A stretch of DNA of 5,804 bases from the NCBI GenBank assembly GCA_005885025.1, contig VAYC01000161.1, positions 291-6,094 of the forward strand, in the 5' to 3' direction. The DNA is from Actinomycetota bacterium (GTDB taxonomy: Bacteria; Actinomycetota; UBA4738). The notes beneath the pieces are model-generated. The model ran no database searches and was not told where the DNA came from. It saw only the letters and a program-made list of their open reading frames with translations. The position numbers were made by a program, and so were the translations under genes. Below are positions 5,155-5,804 of the stretch, piece by piece; position 1 is the first letter of the stretch; each line of letters begins with the position of its first letter.

Positions 5155-5411
5155 CCCGGCCTGATCACGCCATCCCGCACACGATTCACGCTGGCCAGTC
5201 GATCGACCACCGGGCGTGGATCGCCGGCCGGCCCGACGAGGCTTTCCGCGATCCCCCACAGCGTGTCTCCGGGCCCTACCACGTAAACCCGGGCAGCCGG
5301 CCGCTGTCCCCTGGGCCCCGCGCCGGCCCCGCCGGCCAGCAGAGTGACCAGGACCCCGGCCACCACGACCAGCGACGACACCCTCCCCCATCGAACTCGT
5401 GTTCGAGCCAT
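5130..5411 (-). CDS. Small LysM-domain protein, putative SOS cell-division inhibitor (YneA/Rv2719c-like position)
   Basis: The 93-residue protein has a basic N-terminus (MARTRVRWGR), a hydrophobic segment at about 11-32 that is either a signal peptide or a membrane anchor, a short Gly/Pro/Arg linker, and one LysM domain at about 42-92 (VYVVGPGDTLWGIAESLVG...ASVN...GVIRPGQELRL). LysM binds peptidoglycan, so the protein acts outside the membrane at the cell wall. It is divergent from lexA, with LexA boxes between and inside the two genes. That matches yneA of Bacillus and Rv2719c of Mycobacterium, SOS-induced proteins that delay division; the same role is inferred here, not shown. No catalytic domain is visible. 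ATG 5411 was chosen because it includes the complete signal segment. It has no clear ribosome-binding site, and the predicted -10 ends 7 bases upstream, so the message is probably leaderless. Confidence 0.88.
   Translation of the reverse strand: MARTRVRWGRVSSLVVVAGVLVTLLAGGAGAGPRGQRPAARVYVVGPGDTLWGIAESLVGPAGDPRPVVDRLASVNRVRDGVIRPGQELRLGP
5391..5406. promoter_or_regulatory. LexA box 1, full consensus, inside the LysM gene
   Basis: TCGAACTCGTGTTCGA is a perfect TCGAAC-N4-GTTCGA operator of the actinobacterial LexA type. It overlaps codons 2-7 of the LysM gene, so LexA bound here would block the first bases of transcription. It is the best LexA site in the window. Confidence 0.9.
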
Positions 5412-5418
5412 CGGGGCG

Positions 5419-5447
5419 ATTGTGACCGAACACCTGTTCGGAGTCAA
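5419..5447 (-). promoter_or_regulatory. Predicted promoter of the LysM gene, built around LexA box 2
   Basis: On the minus strand TTGACT (5447-5442, 5 of 6) and CACAAT (5424-5419, 4 of 6) are 17 bases apart, and LexA box 2 fills 16 of the 17 spacer bases. The -10 ends 7 bases before ATG 5411, so the start point falls on or next to the A of the ATG (leaderless). Confidence 0.7.
5426..5441. promoter_or_regulatory. LexA box 2
   Basis: CCGAACACCTGTTCGG has perfectly symmetrical arms (CCGAAC/GTTCGG) and one change per arm from the TCGAAC-N4-GTTCGA consensus. It lies in the spacer of the LysM promoter, 35 bases from box 1 and 29 bases from box 3. Confidence 0.88.
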
Positions 5448-5454
5448 GACCGGA

Positions 5455-5470
5455 TCGAACACATGTTTGC
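5455..5470. promoter_or_regulatory. LexA box 3, lexA-proximal, weaker
   Basis: TCGAACACATGTTTGC has a consensus left arm and two mismatches in the right arm. It overlaps the predicted -35 of lexA, the expected place for autoregulation by a weaker operator. Confidence 0.7.
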
Positions 5471-5495
5471 CCCGGCAAGGCGAGCGTGCTAGGGT
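5467..5495 (+). promoter_or_regulatory. Predicted lexA promoter
   Basis: TTGCCC (5467-5472, 4 of 6) and TAGGGT (5490-5495, TANNNT) are 17 bases apart. The start would be near 5502, leaving a leader of only about 10 bases that holds the GGAGG site (5503-5507) of lexA. Confidence 0.5.
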
Positions 5496-5511
5496 CTGGC
5501 CCGGAGGGGCG

Positions 5512-5804
5512 ATGGACGACATCACGGCTCGTCAGCGACGGATCCTCGAATTCATCAAAAGGACCGTGCAGGAGCGAGGCTACCCACCCACCGTGCGGGA
5601 GATCGGCGAGGCGGTCGGGCTCACCTCGAGTTCCAGCGTGCACGCGCAGCTCGCCAACCTCCAGCGCCGAGGACTGATCAAGCGCGATCCCGCCAAACCC
5701 AGAGCCATGGAGCTTCGGGGTCCGGGGTCGTCCAGACGGGGCGGAGTGAACGTTCCCGTCGTCGGTCGGATCGCAGCAGGTGCTCCGGTCATGGCCGATC
5801 AGAA
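5512..5804 (+). CDS. lexA: LexA repressor / self-cleaving SOS regulator, N-terminal part
   Basis: LexA represses DNA-damage genes and cleaves itself when RecA filaments form. The first 97 residues are visible; the gene runs off the window. The N-terminal winged-helix domain (about 1-68) shows TARQRRILEFI, GYPPTVREIGEAVGL with the recognition helix SSSSVHAQLANLQRRGLI (39-56), and RDPAKPRAMEL. A short Gly/Ser/Arg linker leads to VPVVGRIAAGAP, where Ala89-Gly90 is the conserved self-cleavage bond. The Ser/Lys catalytic dyad lies beyond the window. ATG 5512 fits the family N-terminus and has GGAGGGG 2-8 bases upstream. Box 3 overlaps its -35, so it is probably autoregulated, and it shares its control region with the divergent LysM gene. 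The frame is open to the last base. Confidence 0.96.
   Translation, partial: MDDITARQRRILEFIKRTVQERGYPPTVREIGEAVGLTSSSSVHAQLANLQRRGLIKRDPAKPRAMELRGPGSSRRGGVNVPVVGRIAAGAPVMADQ

Noticed and set aside
5412..5525. Upstream start (5525) extending the LysM protein by 38 residues
   Set aside because: It would run through the LexA boxes and overlap the lexA start, and would bury the signal segment in the middle of the protein.

Overview
This is a GC-rich stretch of bacterial chromosome, most likely from a member of the Actinomycetota. The signs are GTG starts, SOS operators of the TCGAAC-N4-GTTCGA type, a promoter that appears to give a leaderless message, a class II (B12-dependent) ribonucleotide reductase with its NrdR repressor, and a lexA / LysM-protein / nrdR gene order like that of Mycobacterium and, in part, Streptomyces. 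The species cannot be named from this window.

Layout, left to right. (1) 1-339, plus strand: the C-terminal third of a zinc-type (MDR) alcohol dehydrogenase or quinone oxidoreductase. (2) 365-437, minus strand: tRNA-Gly(GCC). (3) 455-4378, minus strand, in transcription order: nrdR, nrdJ, dut. The dut ribosome-binding site overlaps the nrdJ stop codon. (4) 4477-about 5126, plus strand: an MgtC/SapB-family membrane protein whose C-terminal domain lies in another reading frame, so it carries a frameshift or a sequence error. (5) 5130-5411, minus strand: a 93-residue secreted or anchored LysM protein. (6) 5512-5804, plus strand: the N-terminal half of lexA, cut by the window edge just after the self-cleavage site.

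How it works together. NrdR (dNTP/ATP-sensing repressor), NrdJ (makes dNDPs or dNTPs) and dUTPase (removes dUTP and supplies dUMP) form a DNA-precursor unit. Well-matched NrdR boxes lie in front of both nrdR and nrdJ. Next to it is a divergent SOS pair: lexA and a small LysM protein laid out like the division inhibitors YneA of Bacillus and Rv2719c of Mycobacterium. Their 100-bp intergenic region and the first LysM codons hold three LexA boxes, two of them with perfect half-site symmetry.

The points most worth a second look are a perfect 18-bp palindrome at the predicted nrdJ start point that is not an NrdR box, the consensus LexA box inside LysM codons 2-7, the mgtC frameshift, and the presence of mgtC inside an otherwise conserved lexA-nrdR neighbourhood. 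I found no mobile element, CRISPR array or clearly new multigene system. Apart from the 211-bp nrdR-nrdJ gap and the two divergent promoter regions (about 100 bp each), the window is almost fully coding.
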